A stretch of DNA of 53,147 nt from NCBI GenBank assembly GCA_946610035.1, contig CAMOCC010000010.1:1-53147 (forward strand), written 5' to 3'. Every line of letters starts with the position of its first letter. Within the stretch, counting starts at the first letter, position 1. The notes below the pieces were generated by a model. It was given only the letters and a program-made list of their open reading frames with translations. It was not told the origin of the DNA and searched no databases. Source of the DNA: an uncultured Verrucomicrobiota bacterium (GTDB lineage Bacteria; Verrucomicrobiota; Kiritimatiellia; RFP12; UBA1067). Below are positions 27,099 to 35,710 of this stretch, piece by piece. A program made the translations under genes and the position numbers.

Positions 27099-29185
27099 CA
27101 GCGGTTCCTCCTTCTTGCAACGCCCGCCGCCATCAGCAGGAAGACGAGCGCGGGGAACGCCAGGCCCGAGGCGACGACGAGGCGCGCGCGCGCCGTGCGG
27201 TCCATGCCTGAGACGAGCAGGTCGGGCTCGGTGCCCGCCTGCGTGAGCGCATCGCGTCCCGAGAGGTACTTGACGGAATTGAGGATGAAGTCCCGATTGG
27301 CGTTGGCGAAGGCGGCGAGGTGCGCGTTGAGCGAGAAGCCGACGTCGCCGATTGCGACGATGCGCGTAGGTCGTATGGCGAGGTCGGACCGTTCCTCCCC
27401 GCGCTCCACTGCGGCGGCGAGCGTCGCCCCGCCCGCCTTCAGCAGCGGCGAGTATCGCTTGCGGTCCGCCCCCGTGCCCGATTCGTCGGCCGCCGCCGAC
27501 GGGACGAAGGCGACTGGCGAGTCGAGGACGACCCTCTGCCCGGCGAACGGCGCGCTAACCACGTGGTCCGCCGCGAAGTCGGATACGACGACGTCGGTCC
27601 CGGACAGCGTGCGCGTCCCCGAAAGCGCCGCCGGGACCGGGCGGATGCCCCACTCCGTGAGCAGCGTATGGATCCCGCCTAGATGTGCCGTGTCGAGGAG
27701 GACGAGGAGCCGTCCTCCCTCGTTCTTCCCGCCGCGACCCTCGAGGTAGGACCTAAGGCGGTTCAGTTCGACAACCGAGAAGTCGTTGCGCGCGCCTGCG
27801 ACGACGACGAGGGCGCAGTCGTCCGCAATCGCCGCCCCGCCCGCGAGGTCGATGGTCTTGTTGCCGTAGCCGTCGAGCGCAAGGTCGCGCGCGATGTCGC
27901 TCAGGCCGTCCGGACCGTAGTCCGTCGTCGACGCCTCGCCGTGTCCCGTCGTCCAGTACACGCAGCTCCTCTGGAACGGCAGCGTCACGCGCTCGATGAG
28001 CGAGACGCACGCCCGCTCCCCGTAGCCGTCCGCCAGCCGGAGCCGCCCGACGATGCGCCCGTCTTGCTCGAAGACGAGGCTGTCGCGCTCCACGCCCTCG
28101 CGCACGAGGCGTGAGGCCGCGCCGAGGTCGAGCGTCGGGTCGACGTAGCGGACCTCTATCCTGACGCCGCACATCGCGTCCGCCTCCGCGACGAGCGCCC
28201 GCAGGAAATGGCTGAGCGGACGGAACCTTCCGTCCCCGCGCTCAAGGAACGCCGTGATCTCCACCGTGCCGCGCGACTCTGCGAGGATGCTCCGCGTCCG
28301 CGGCGAAAAGCGCGCCTCGCGTCCGCCAATCGGAAGGTCCAGGACTACGTCGAGCCTGTACGCCAGGGCGACGGCGAGGACGGCCGATACGATGCCGAGG
28401 GCGACCGTGGTCCGCGTCGAGGCGAGAAGCCCCCTTCCGCCGCGCCCGGGGCAGCGCAGCGACGCCACGGTCTTAGAGGCGAGGAAGAGCGCCGAGACGG
28501 CGAGGACGGCGTAGGCGACGACCGTCCCCGTGGAGACGAGGCCGGACGCGATGTCGTACGCCTGCGCGTCGAGCGGCATCTCGCCGAAGCGCGGGCGCCC
28601 CTCGGGCGCCCACGCCATGAGCGCGTACCAAAGTCCGCGCGGAATCGCCGAAAGGAGCGCTGCCGTCGCCACGGCGGACGCCGCGGGATTGCGGAAGAGC
28701 GCGCTCATCGCAACCGCCACCGCGCTCCAGAGGGCGGACTGCATAGCAAGCGCGAAGACGCCCGGCAGGAAGGACGCGAAGCTGACGTTCTCCATGAGCG
28801 CCGGCGCGAAGTATTCGATGAAGCCGATGGACGTCGCAAGCGCTATCGCTATGTCGACGAGCGTCATCGCCCAGACGCCGAGGAACTTGCCGATGACGAA
28901 GTCGCGCTCCCTCACGGGCGCCGCGAGAAGGAGGTCTATCCGGCCCGTCTTCCGCTCGTCGCTCCATACGTCCATCCCGAGGAGCGCGGCGAGTATCGGC
29001 AGCGCCGGCGCGACGGATACGGTCCACAACGGGACGAGGCGGACGCGGCATCCCTCCGCCGCATCGAGGTTGAAGGCGAACAGGACAGCCGCCGCCGCAA
29101 GGAAGCCTGCGCAGGCGAGCGCCGCCGTGTAGAGGCTTCGCGCCTGGCCGATGGTGCGGCGGAATGTCACGCGGACGGGGCTCAT
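27098..29185 (-). CDS. ABC-2 permease fused to a GldG-like domain
   Basis: A 695-aa fusion. The start at 29185 overlaps the ATPase stop by 4 bp and has GGGAGG upstream; a longer frame to 29305 would run into the ATPase gene. The first 250 residues are an ABC-2 permease with about six membrane segments and the cytoplasmic SDERKTGRIDLLLAAPV motif between the early ones. Residues of about 285-650 form a GldG-like extracytoplasmic domain (YWTTGHGEAS, LDTAHLGG), and a last membrane helix lies near 667-688 before the RRRNR tail. Bacteroidota gliding systems encode GldF and GldG separately; here they are one chain. With the ATPase before it and DUF4340 after it, this forms a complete Gld-like transporter. 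Substrate unknown, and gliding is not implied. Confidence 0.87.
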   Translation of the reverse strand: MSPVRVTFRRTIGQARSLYTAALACAGFLAAAAVLFAFNLDAAEGCRVRLVPLWTVSVAPALPILAALLGMDVWSDERKTGRIDLLLAAPVRERDFVIGKFLGVWAMTLVDIAIALATSIGFIEYFAPALMENVSFASFLPGVFALAMQSALWSAVAVAMSALFRNPAASAVATAALLSAIPRGLWYALMAWAPEGRPRFGEMPLDAQAYDIASGLVSTGTVVAYAVLAVSALFLASKTVASLRCPGRGGRGLLASTRTTVALGIVSAVLAVALAYRLDVVLDLPIGGREARFSPRTRSILAESRGTVEITAFLERGDGRFRPLSHFLRALVAEADAMCGVRIEVRYVDPTLDLGAASRLVREGVERDSLVFEQDGRIVGRLRLADGYGERACVSLIERVTLPFQRSCVYWTTGHGEASTTDYGPDGLSDIARDLALDGYGNKTIDLAGGAAIADDCALVVVAGARNDFSVVELNRLRSYLEGRGGKNEGGRLLVLLDTAHLGGIHTLLTEWGIRPVPAALSGTRTLSGTDVVVSDFAADHVVSAPFAGQRVVLDSPVAFVPSAAADESGTGADRKRYSPLLKAGGATLAAAVERGEERSDLAIRPTRIVAIGDVGFSLNAHLAAFANANRDFILNSVKYLSGRDALTQAGTEPDLLVSGMDRTARARLVVASGLAFPALVFLLMAAGVARRRNR

Positions 29186-29892
29186 TTCGCGCCTCCCCTC
29201 AGCGCCGCGGAGACCTTGGCGACGAACTCGCCGTGCTGGAGCCCGGCCGACGGTATCGACGCCGATATGACGCCGCCCCGCAGGACGAGGATGCGGGTCG
29301 ACCACTTGACGAGGTCCGTTATCTCATGCCCCGTAACTATGACGCTCGAAAACGCAGCGACGTTCGAAATAATCTCGGCCGCCGCCTCGCGCATCCCGCA
29401 GTCGAGCCCGGCGAGGACGTCGTCCAGCAGGACCACGCGCGGCCTAAGCAGCATCGCGTCCGCAAGCGCCACGCGCTTCTTCTGCCCGAAGGAGAGATGG
29501 CGGATCGGACGATCCCGTGTGTCGGCCAGCTTGCATATCTCTATCGCCTCGCCGACCCTCCGGCGGATCCTCTTGTCCGGCTCGCCCTTCAGCTGCGCCC
29601 TGTAGCGGAGATAGCCCTTGACCGTCATGTCCTCGTACAGGGCCGGATTCTCCTGCATGTAGCCGAGCTGGGAGCGGTAGCGGATCGGGTGCGCAAGCGC
29701 GTCCTGCCCGTCCACGCGAATGGTCCCCGACTCCGGCGTCATCAATGTCGCCAGTATCTTGATGAGCGTCGTCTTCCCGGCGCCGTTGTCCCCCACGAGG
29801 CTCACGGTCTCGCCGGGCGAAACGACAAAGGAGACGTCCTTGAGGACGCTCCGGTCGCTATAGGAGAAGGCTATATTGCGGACTTCGTACAT
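29182..29892 (-). CDS. ABC transporter ATP-binding protein (GldA-like)
   Basis: A 236-aa cytoplasmic ATPase energising the adjacent ABC-2/GldG permease. Walker A GDNGAGKTT (about residues 35-43), Q-loop QENPALYEDM, signature LSFGQKKRVALADAML, Walker B VVLLDD and switch histidine in VTGHE are all present. The signature reads LSFGQ rather than LSGGQ, a common variant. The start MYEVRNIAFSY at 29892 lies only 10 nt after a TATAAT hexamer and has no Shine-Dalgarno, so a nearly leaderless mRNA is predicted. It is the first gene of an operon that runs through recR. Confidence 0.92.
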   Translation of the reverse strand: MYEVRNIAFSYSDRSVLKDVSFVVSPGETVSLVGDNGAGKTTLIKILATLMTPESGTIRVDGQDALAHPIRYRSQLGYMQENPALYEDMTVKGYLRYRAQLKGEPDKRIRRRVGEAIEICKLADTRDRPIRHLSFGQKKRVALADAMLLRPRVVLLDDVLAGLDCGMREAAAEIISNVAAFSSVIVTGHEITDLVKWSTRILVLRGGVISASIPSAGLQHGEFVAKVSAALRGGAK

Positions 29893-29902
29893 TGAAGTAC
29901 AT

Positions 29903-29911
29903 ATTATACCA
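29903..29911 (-). promoter_or_regulatory. Extended -10 promoter of the ABC-purC-recR operon
   Basis: TGG-TATAAT on the minus strand (hexamer 29903-29908), with only a poor -35 (GTGATT at 17 bp). The hexamer is 10 nt from the ATG. Confidence 0.7.
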
Positions 29912-29951
29912 AAAACGGACGCGGAAATCACGCCGCAAGAGGCAAAAAGCG

Positions 29952-31466
29952 TCAGTTTATGCCCGCCTTGTTGAGCCTGTAGTTCATCATGCGCGGCGAA
30001 ACGCCAAGTTCCCGCCCGGCGGCGGACCTGTTGCCGTTGTGCCGCTTGAGGGCGTTTTCAAGGATTCGCTTCTCCACGGCGGCGAGCTGCTCGTCCAGCG
30101 TCAGCGTGTCGTCGGGGCGGAACGGATCCTCCGCGAACTCCGGCGCCTGGAGGGACGGCGGCAGGTTGTAGCTGTGGATGCAGTCGTCCTTCGCCGTAAG
30201 GACCGCCCGCTCGATGCAGTTCTCGAGCTCGCGGACGTTGCCAGGCCAGGAGTACGCCTGGAGCATGTTCACCGCCGGCGGCGATATGCGCGTCACGCTC
30301 TTGCCGTACTTCACGTTCATCTTCGCAAGGAAGTGCTCCGCGAGAAGCACGATGTCGCCGGTCCTGTACGAAAGGTCGGGCATTGAGATCGGGAAGACGG
30401 ACAGGCGGTAGTAGAGATCCTCCCTGAAGAGCTTCTTCGCCATCAGGTCCTCGAGGTTGCGGCTCGTCGCCGCGATGAAGCGGACGTCGCTGTGCAGCTC
30501 CTCGTTGGATCCGACTCGCGAGAACGTGCGCTCCTGCAGGAAGCGCAGCAGCTTCACCTGCACGGGAACGGAAAGGTCGCCGATTTCGTCCAGGAAGAGC
30601 GTCCCGCCGTCCGCCGCCTCAGCACGCCCGATGCGGCGCTCCCTCGCGTCCGTGAACGCCCCCTTCTCGTGTCCGAACAGCTCCGACTCGACGAGAGCCT
30701 CGGGAAGCGCCGCGCAGTTGAGGACCACGAACGGCTTGTCCCGCCTTCCGGAGAGCCCCTGTATGGCCCTCGCCACCAGCTCCTTGCCCGTGCCGCTCGC
30801 GCCTCTGATGAGAACCGTCGCCTCGCTCGGCGCGACCTGGCGGATCTGCTCGTATACGGACCTCATCTCGCGGCAGTTCCCGATCAGCTCGCCCGGGTTG
30901 TTCGAGAGCATGTCGCGCAACCTGCGGTTCTCCTCTATGAGGGCGTTGTGCTCCGCAAGCTCCTCACGGCACACGGCCGCCGCATCCGCCGTTATGTTCG
31001 CGATGATGCCGAGAAGCTTCACATCCTCCACCAACGACGTCGTATCGCCCTTCTCCTCGCGGTCCACCGACAGCGTGCCGATCACCTGCCCGAGATGCAC
31101 TAGCGGAACGCAGACGAACGAAACCGCCTCGTTCGCGTCCCTGGCCCCGGTCCTGTTGAGAAACCGCTTGTCCGCCCTGATGTCCGGCACGACCTCCGGA
31201 CGCCCCGTCTTCGCGACGATGCCCGTGATGCCCTCTCCTATCTGGTAGTGTCCGTTCGCCCGCTCCTCCGCATTCAGCGACTTGGTCGTCGCCTCAATGC
31301 GCAGCTCGTCTCCCTCCAGCAGCGCAAACGTGCCGCGAATCATCCCCATCTTCCTCTCAAGGATCTCCAGCACCTGCTCCAGAAGCCGCCGCACGTTGCG
31401 CTCGCGCACAATCGCTGACGTTATCTCCTGCAACACCTCCAACTCAGACGATATTCTGGCATTCAT
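29952..31466 (-). CDS. GAF-AAA-Fis transcription activator, NifA/NtrC class
   Basis: A 504-aa regulator. An N-terminal GAF sensor (about 20-170, GTFALLEGDELRIEA to VPLVHLGQVIGTLSVDR) is followed by an AAA+ domain (about 190-420: Walker A RGASGTGKELVAR, Walker B GGTLFLDEIGDL, arginine finger region FREDLYYRLSVFPI) and a Fis-type helix-turn-helix (about 455-504, KRHNGNRSAAGRELGVSPRM). The sigma-54 contact loop reads GAFTDA (30645-30662) instead of GAFTGA, so its dependence on sigma-54 needs testing. The ligand of the GAF domain is unknown. The ATG lies 9 nt after a TATACT hexamer without a ribosome site. Its targets are not evident; no convincing -24/-12 promoter was found in the window. Confidence 0.9.
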   Translation of the reverse strand: MNARISSELEVLQEITSAIVRERNVRRLLEQVLEILERKMGMIRGTFALLEGDELRIEATTKSLNAEERANGHYQIGEGITGIVAKTGRPEVVPDIRADKRFLNRTGARDANEAVSFVCVPLVHLGQVIGTLSVDREEKGDTTSLVEDVKLLGIIANITADAAAVCREELAEHNALIEENRRLRDMLSNNPGELIGNCREMRSVYEQIRQVAPSEATVLIRGASGTGKELVARAIQGLSGRRDKPFVVLNCAALPEALVESELFGHEKGAFTDARERRIGRAEAADGGTLFLDEIGDLSVPVQVKLLRFLQERTFSRVGSNEELHSDVRFIAATSRNLEDLMAKKLFREDLYYRLSVFPISMPDLSYRTGDIVLLAEHFLAKMNVKYGKSVTRISPPAVNMLQAYSWPGNVRELENCIERAVLTAKDDCIHSYNLPPSLQAPEFAEDPFRPDDTLTLDEQLAAVEKRILENALKRHNGNRSAAGRELGVSPRMMNYRLNKAGIN

Positions 31467-31475
31467 GAGACGAGT

Positions 31476-31484
31476 AGTATATCA
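31476..31484 (-). promoter_or_regulatory. Extended -10 promoter of the activator gene
   Basis: TGA-TATACT on the minus strand (hexamer 31476-31481), with TTGCGT 16 bp upstream as a weak -35. The hexamer ends 9 nt before the ATG. Confidence 0.6.
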
Positions 31485-31808
31485 TATTCTCACCCAAACG
31501 CAATCAGATTTTTCCATATTATGTACAAAACTTACACCCTTCGTAACAAAATCTCATTTTATTACATTTTCGGCCCATCCATCCCTATCCAATGAACAAG
31601 CATGTCAATCTGCACACCTGGCCCGCATTTTCCCCCTCTGCGGACATTGGGCGACTAATCCGCGTCTTTAAAGAACTCCTCAGCGGAAACCATCTCCGCC
31701 TCTTCACCAAAAACCGCCTTCTCGTCCGCCGCCCAGTCGGACGGGGGTTATATCAAGACCCAAGCGGGGGTAATATTAAGGCTGGCTGAGGTCGCCGACG
31801 CCTTCAGA
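31485..31808. other. AT-rich gap between pyrB and the activator gene
   Basis: This 324-bp stretch has no convincing gene or tRNA. Its left half is distinctly AT-rich compared with the genes around it. On the minus strand, 31655-31747 holds an open stretch without a start codon (31 triplets including the stop) ending AEEFFKDAD; it reads like the C-terminus of an acidic protein and could be a gene remnant. Confidence 0.4.
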
Positions 31809-32885
31809 TCAATAGCCGCAGTTCATTATCGGCTGCTCGAAGCCGAAGACGGACGCGATGAGCGCCGCGCGTATCCACATGCCGTTGCGCATCTGGCGCC
31901 AGTACATCGCCCTCGGGTCGTGGTCGCAGCACGTCGCAATCTCGTCGCGGCGCGGAAGCGGGTGCATGATTATCCCGTCCTTGCCGAGGAGCGCCAGTTC
32001 CTCCGCACCGAACTTGAAGCCGGTCGTGTCGATCTTTGCGGACTCCCCCTTCGCCGTGTCCCACTCGTCCTGAATGCGCGTCATGTACACCGCATCAGCG
32101 ATCCTGACGCCGGCCCTGAGGTCGTTCGATATCTCGTAGCGGACGCCCTTCGCCTTCAGCACGGCGGTTACGTCGTCAGGAACCTGCAATTCGGGCGGAG
32201 CCACGAAAACCTGCTTCACGTCGCTGAAGTTCGTGAGGAGGTATGAGAGCGACCGGACCGTCCGCCCGCGCTTCAGGTCGCCGCAGAACACGACCGTCCT
32301 GCCGTCGATGCCGCCCTTGTTCTCGAACGAGCGTATGAGCGTGTATATGTCGAGCAGCGCCTGGGTGGGATGCTGGTCCTTGCCGGAGCCGGCGTTGAGA
32401 ATCGGAATCGGACGCTCGCTGTTGGAAAGCTCCCACGCCATCTTCTCCGCCAAACCCTGCTCGGGACTGCGCATGATGATCATGTCGAAGTAGGAGGAGA
32501 AGGTGCGAATGGAGTCCTCGTGGCTCTCGCCCTTGAACTCGGAGCTGGTGGCGGCGTCGCGCACCGATCCCGTGGTCAGGCCCAGTATCTGGCAGGCGGC
32601 CAGGTGGGACAGGAACGTGCGGGACGACGGCTGGGAGAAGTAGAGCATCGCGCGCTTGTGCGCAAGTACGTTCTTGAGGTACAGCGCGCCCTCCTTCGAC
32701 TTGTTTATGAACCTTATGCGATTCGCCAGTGTGCAAAGGCGCTCCAGAATCCCCCGGTCGAACTGCTGGGCGAAAAGAGTGTGATAGGGCATTCCATCCC
32801 CCTCCGTCCGCTCCAGATACGGTTTCTTCGCCTCAAGGTCTAGGCGTGAAAAATCTTCCCACGTGATGTCCGTCAATTTAGCCAT
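31809..32885 (-). CDS. pyrB: Aspartate carbamoyltransferase catalytic chain
   Basis: A 358-aa enzyme forming carbamoyl-aspartate in pyrimidine synthesis. Conserved elements: the carbamoyl-phosphate loop FSQPSSRTF (usually PSTRT), HPTQALLDIYTL, GDLKRGRTVRSL, and MHPLPRRDEI. The chain is about 50 residues longer than the usual 310; the extra length is an N-terminal segment (DITWEDFSRLDLEAKKPYLE). The start at 32885 has TAGGAGG 10 nt upstream and a TATAAT box 25 nt upstream, and the frame before it is intergenic. It is monocistronic; no pyrI is adjacent. Confidence 0.93.
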   Translation of the reverse strand: MAKLTDITWEDFSRLDLEAKKPYLERTEGDGMPYHTLFAQQFDRGILERLCTLANRIRFINKSKEGALYLKNVLAHKRAMLYFSQPSSRTFLSHLAACQILGLTTGSVRDAATSSEFKGESHEDSIRTFSSYFDMIIMRSPEQGLAEKMAWELSNSERPIPILNAGSGKDQHPTQALLDIYTLIRSFENKGGIDGRTVVFCGDLKRGRTVRSLSYLLTNFSDVKQVFVAPPELQVPDDVTAVLKAKGVRYEISNDLRAGVRIADAVYMTRIQDEWDTAKGESAKIDTTGFKFGAEELALLGKDGIIMHPLPRRDEIATCCDHDPRAMYWRQMRNGMWIRAALIASVFGFEQPIMNCGY

Positions 32886-32910
32886 GGCGACTAATCCTCC
32901 TATGGCCCAT

Positions 32911-32919
32911 ATTATACCA
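32911..32919 (-). promoter_or_regulatory. Extended -10 promoter of pyrB
   Basis: TGG-TATAAT on the minus strand (hexamer 32911-32916) with no recognisable -35. Predicted leader about 19 nt, containing a strong ribosome site. Confidence 0.7.
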
Positions 32920-32998
32920 TATTTTGTGATGCGACGGATGTGATTATAGTAAAAGATCCATGCCCGGCGGTCGGTCGGCGGCGATCGACAATGGACAA

Positions 32999-33040
32999 CC
33001 GGCAGTTGGCGGTGGATGATCCCACGCTTCCAACTGCCGG
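32999..33040. repeat. Inverted repeat between uxaC and pyrB
   Basis: Eleven-bp perfect arms CCGGCAGTTGG (32999-33009) and CCAACTGCCGG (33030-33040), with imperfect pairing extending outward. It lies just after the uxaC stop and may act as that operon's 3' hairpin, though no T-run follows. Confidence 0.5.
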
Positions 33041-33061
33041 CTGTCGACTGTTCGGCGGATG

Positions 33062-34477
33062 TCAGAGTCCGAAGCCGAAATACTTGTTCGTGTTGTTGAA
33101 CGAGATGTCCTCCACGACCTGTCCGAGGAACTTCATGTCCGCGATGACCTCGCCGTCCTCGACCCAGCGGCCGATGACGCGGCAGAGGATGCGGCGGAAG
33201 TACTCGTGGCGTGCGTAGGAGAGGAACGAGCGCGAGTCGGTGAGCATGCCGACGAAGCCCGCGAGGCAGCCGAGGTTCGCGAGGTCGCGGAGCTGCTTCT
33301 CCATGCCGAGGCGGTGGTCGTTGAACCACCAGGCGGACCCGACCTGCACGCGCTGCGGGAAGGTGCCGTCCGTCTGGAAGCATCCGGCAAGCGTGCCCAT
33401 GATCTCGTTGTCGTTCTGGTTGAGCGAGTAGAGTATCACCTTCGGCATCGCACCCGTCTGCTCAAACGCATTGAGGAGGTTCGCGAGAGCCTTTGCGCCG
33501 CGCGTGTCGCCCACCGCATCGAAGCCGGTGTCGGGCCCGAGCGCGTCCATCATCTTATCCGAATTGTCGCGGATGCAACCGTAGTGGAGCTGCATCACCC
33601 AGTCGCGCTTGGCGTACTCGCCCGCGAGATACTTGAGAACGGCGGTGCGGAACTTGTCGCCCGTCTCGACGTCGATCTTCCTGCCGGCCTTGCCGTCCGC
33701 GAGGATCTTGTCCAGCTCCTTGGCCGTCGCCTCGCCGTAGACGGCGTAGTCGAGACCGTGGTCGGACACCTTGCAGCCCTTCTTGGCGAAGAACTCGATG
33801 CGCTCGCCGAGCGCCTTGGTGAGGTCGGCGAACTTGTCGATCTTGTAGCCGACGACCTTCTCGAGCTTCTCGATGTAGCCCGCGAACGGCTTCTTGTCGA
33901 CGTTGAACGCCTTGTCCGGACGGAACGCGGGGAGCACCTTCACCTTGCACGTCTTGTCCGCCGCGATCCTGTCGTGCCACTCGAGCGAGTCGACCGGATC
34001 GTCCGTCGTGCAGATGAGCTTCACCTTGGACTGCGAGATGAGGCCCCTTACGCTCATGGACTTGAGCGCGAGCTTCTTGTTGCACTTCGCGTAGATCTTC
34101 CTGGCGGACTTCTCGTTCAGGGGCTCGGTCACGCCGAAGTAGTTCTTGAGCTCTAGGTACGTCCAGTGGTAGAGGGGGTTCCCGATGAGGCGGGGGAGCG
34201 TCTTCGCCCACGCCTCGAAGGTGCGGTACGGGTCCGTGTCCTTCGCGCCCGTGATGTCCGACTCGGGGATGCCGCAGGTGCGCATCTGGCGCCACTTGTA
34301 GTGGTCGCCGCCGAGCCACACGTCCGTAATCGTCTTGTACTTCTTGTCCTCCGCGATGTCGCGGGGGTTGATGTGGCAGTGGTAGTCGATGATCGGCATC
34401 TTCGCCGCGTGCCTGTGGTAGAGCTCCTTGGCGGCCGGCGTGTCGAGCAGGAAGTCCTTGTCGAGAAATTTCTTCAT
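33062..34477 (-). CDS. uxaC: Glucuronate (uronate) isomerase
   Basis: A 471-aa UxaC, interconverting D-glucuronate/D-galacturonate and the ketouronates fructuronate/tagaturonate. The N-terminal metal-binding segment PIIDYHCHINPRDIAEDKKY, the conserved ICTTDDPVDSLEWH and late GMLTDSRSFLSYARHEYFRR are all typical, and the length is standard. TGAGG precedes the ATG by 8-9 nt. It is the second gene after kdgK (39-bp gap). The reductase and dehydratase steps between the two enzymes are not encoded here, so the pathway is split across the genome. Confidence 0.96.
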   Translation of the reverse strand: MKKFLDKDFLLDTPAAKELYHRHAAKMPIIDYHCHINPRDIAEDKKYKTITDVWLGGDHYKWRQMRTCGIPESDITGAKDTDPYRTFEAWAKTLPRLIGNPLYHWTYLELKNYFGVTEPLNEKSARKIYAKCNKKLALKSMSVRGLISQSKVKLICTTDDPVDSLEWHDRIAADKTCKVKVLPAFRPDKAFNVDKKPFAGYIEKLEKVVGYKIDKFADLTKALGERIEFFAKKGCKVSDHGLDYAVYGEATAKELDKILADGKAGRKIDVETGDKFRTAVLKYLAGEYAKRDWVMQLHYGCIRDNSDKMMDALGPDTGFDAVGDTRGAKALANLLNAFEQTGAMPKVILYSLNQNDNEIMGTLAGCFQTDGTFPQRVQVGSAWWFNDHRLGMEKQLRDLANLGCLAGFVGMLTDSRSFLSYARHEYFRRILCRVIGRWVEDGEVIADMKFLGQVVEDISFNNTNKYFGFGL

Positions 34478-34516
34478 GTTTTCGTCCTCAATTATATGTT
34501 TCCCATTTTACGTTCT

Positions 34517-35617
34517 TCAGCGGTCTACGCGCGCGCCGCCGCCGCCGACCATCTTCTCGATGTCGGCCTTGGTGGCCATGGACGTGTCGCCGGGCGTTGT
34601 CATCGCGAACGCACCGTGCGCCGCGCCGTAGTTGACGGCCTTCTCGGCGTCGTCGAACGTCATGAAGCCGTAGATGAGGCCCGAGGCGAACGAGTCACCG
34701 CCGCCGACTCGGTCGAAGATCTCGAGGCCGGGGCGCTGGACGGACTGGTGGAGCTCGCCCTTGTACCAGCAGATGGCGGACCAGTCGTTGATCGTCGCGG
34801 ACTTCACGGAGCGGAGCGTCGTGGCGACCGCCTTGAAGTTCGGGTAGATGGAGACGGCCTTGTCGATCATCTTGCGGAAGCCCTCGATCGGTAGCGTCGT
34901 GAGGTTCTTGTCCACGCCCTCGACCTCGATGCCGAGCGCCGCGGTGAAGTCCTCCTCGTTGCCGATCATGACGTCGACGTACTTGGCGATCTCCCTGTTG
35001 ACCTCCTGCGCCTTGGCCTGTCCGCCGATGGACTTCCAGAGGCTCGCGCGGTAGTTGAGGTCGTAGGAGGTGATCGTGCCGTACTTCTTGGCGGCCTTGA
35101 GCGCCTCGATGCAGACCTCGGCAGTCGTCTCGCTGAGCGCGGCGAAGATGCCGCCCGTGTGGAACCAGCGGACGCCCTCCTTGCCGAAGATCGACTCCCA
35201 GTCGATGTCGCCGGGCTTGAGCTGCGAAACAGCCGTGAGCCCGCGGTCGGCGCAGGAGCGCGCACCGCGGCAGCCGTAGCCGCGCTCGACGAAGTTGAGC
35301 CCGTTGCGCACCTCGCGGCCGATGCCGTCGAACTTGCGCCACAGGATGTGGCTCGTGTCGACGCCGCCCTGGAGCATGAAGTCCTCGACGAGACGCCCCA
35401 CCGGATTGTCGGCGAACGCGGTGACGGCCGTGGTCTTGAGTCCGAAGCAGCGCCTGAGTCCCCGCACGACGTTGTACTCGCCTCCGCCCTCCCAGACCTT
35501 GAACTCGCGGGCGGTGTGGATGCGACCGTCGCCCGGGTCGAGTCTCAGCATGATCTCGCCGAGGGACGCAGCGTCCCAGCGGCATTCTTCCTTGGCCTTC
35601 AGCTTGATGGATTCCAT
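34517..35617 (-). CDS. kdgK: 2-keto-3-deoxygluconate kinase (PfkB family)
   Basis: A 366-aa PfkB-family kinase. It starts near MLRLDPGDGRIHTAREF (substrate-binding lid) and ends with the family's ATP/anion-hole signature DRVGGGDSFASGLIYGF. Co-location with uxaC supports phosphorylation of 2-keto-3-deoxygluconate, the last step before aldol cleavage in uronate breakdown; sequence alone would also allow another PfkB sugar kinase. AAGGAG lies 10 nt before the ATG. It leads the kdgK-uxaC operon behind a promoter containing a palindrome between its boxes, suggesting induction by a pathway metabolite. Confidence 0.88.
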   Translation of the reverse strand: MESIKLKAKEECRWDAASLGEIMLRLDPGDGRIHTAREFKVWEGGGEYNVVRGLRRCFGLKTTAVTAFADNPVGRLVEDFMLQGGVDTSHILWRKFDGIGREVRNGLNFVERGYGCRGARSCADRGLTAVSQLKPGDIDWESIFGKEGVRWFHTGGIFAALSETTAEVCIEALKAAKKYGTITSYDLNYRASLWKSIGGQAKAQEVNREIAKYVDVMIGNEEDFTAALGIEVEGVDKNLTTLPIEGFRKMIDKAVSIYPNFKAVATTLRSVKSATINDWSAICWYKGELHQSVQRPGLEIFDRVGGGDSFASGLIYGFMTFDDAEKAVNYGAAHGAFAMTTPGDTSMATKADIEKMVGGGGARVDR

Positions 35618-35656
35618 TTTCGTATTGCTCCTTTATTGTTGAAATTCAATACAGGG

Positions 35657-35685
35657 ATTTTATCATACCTGGCGGGTATTGTCAC
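35657..35685 (-). promoter_or_regulatory. kdgK-uxaC promoter with embedded palindrome
   Basis: GTGACA (35680-35685), 17 bp, TAAAAT (35657-35662) with TGA in front. A perfect palindrome ATACC-N5-GGTAT fills 35665-35679, the space between the two boxes. Such a position suits a repressor operator. Confidence 0.6.
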
Positions 35686-35710
35686 TACCCTTTAGAGCAC
35701 AAAAACGCCT

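Noticed and set aside
31485-31808. tRNA or structured RNA in the AT-rich gap
   Set aside because: No cloverleaf arms, T-loop or terminator-linked structure could be found by eye.
32886-33383. Long N-terminal extension of PyrB
   Set aside because: The frame crosses the TATAAT box, the uxaC stop and part of uxaC in antisense; the ATG at 32885 has a strong ribosome site.
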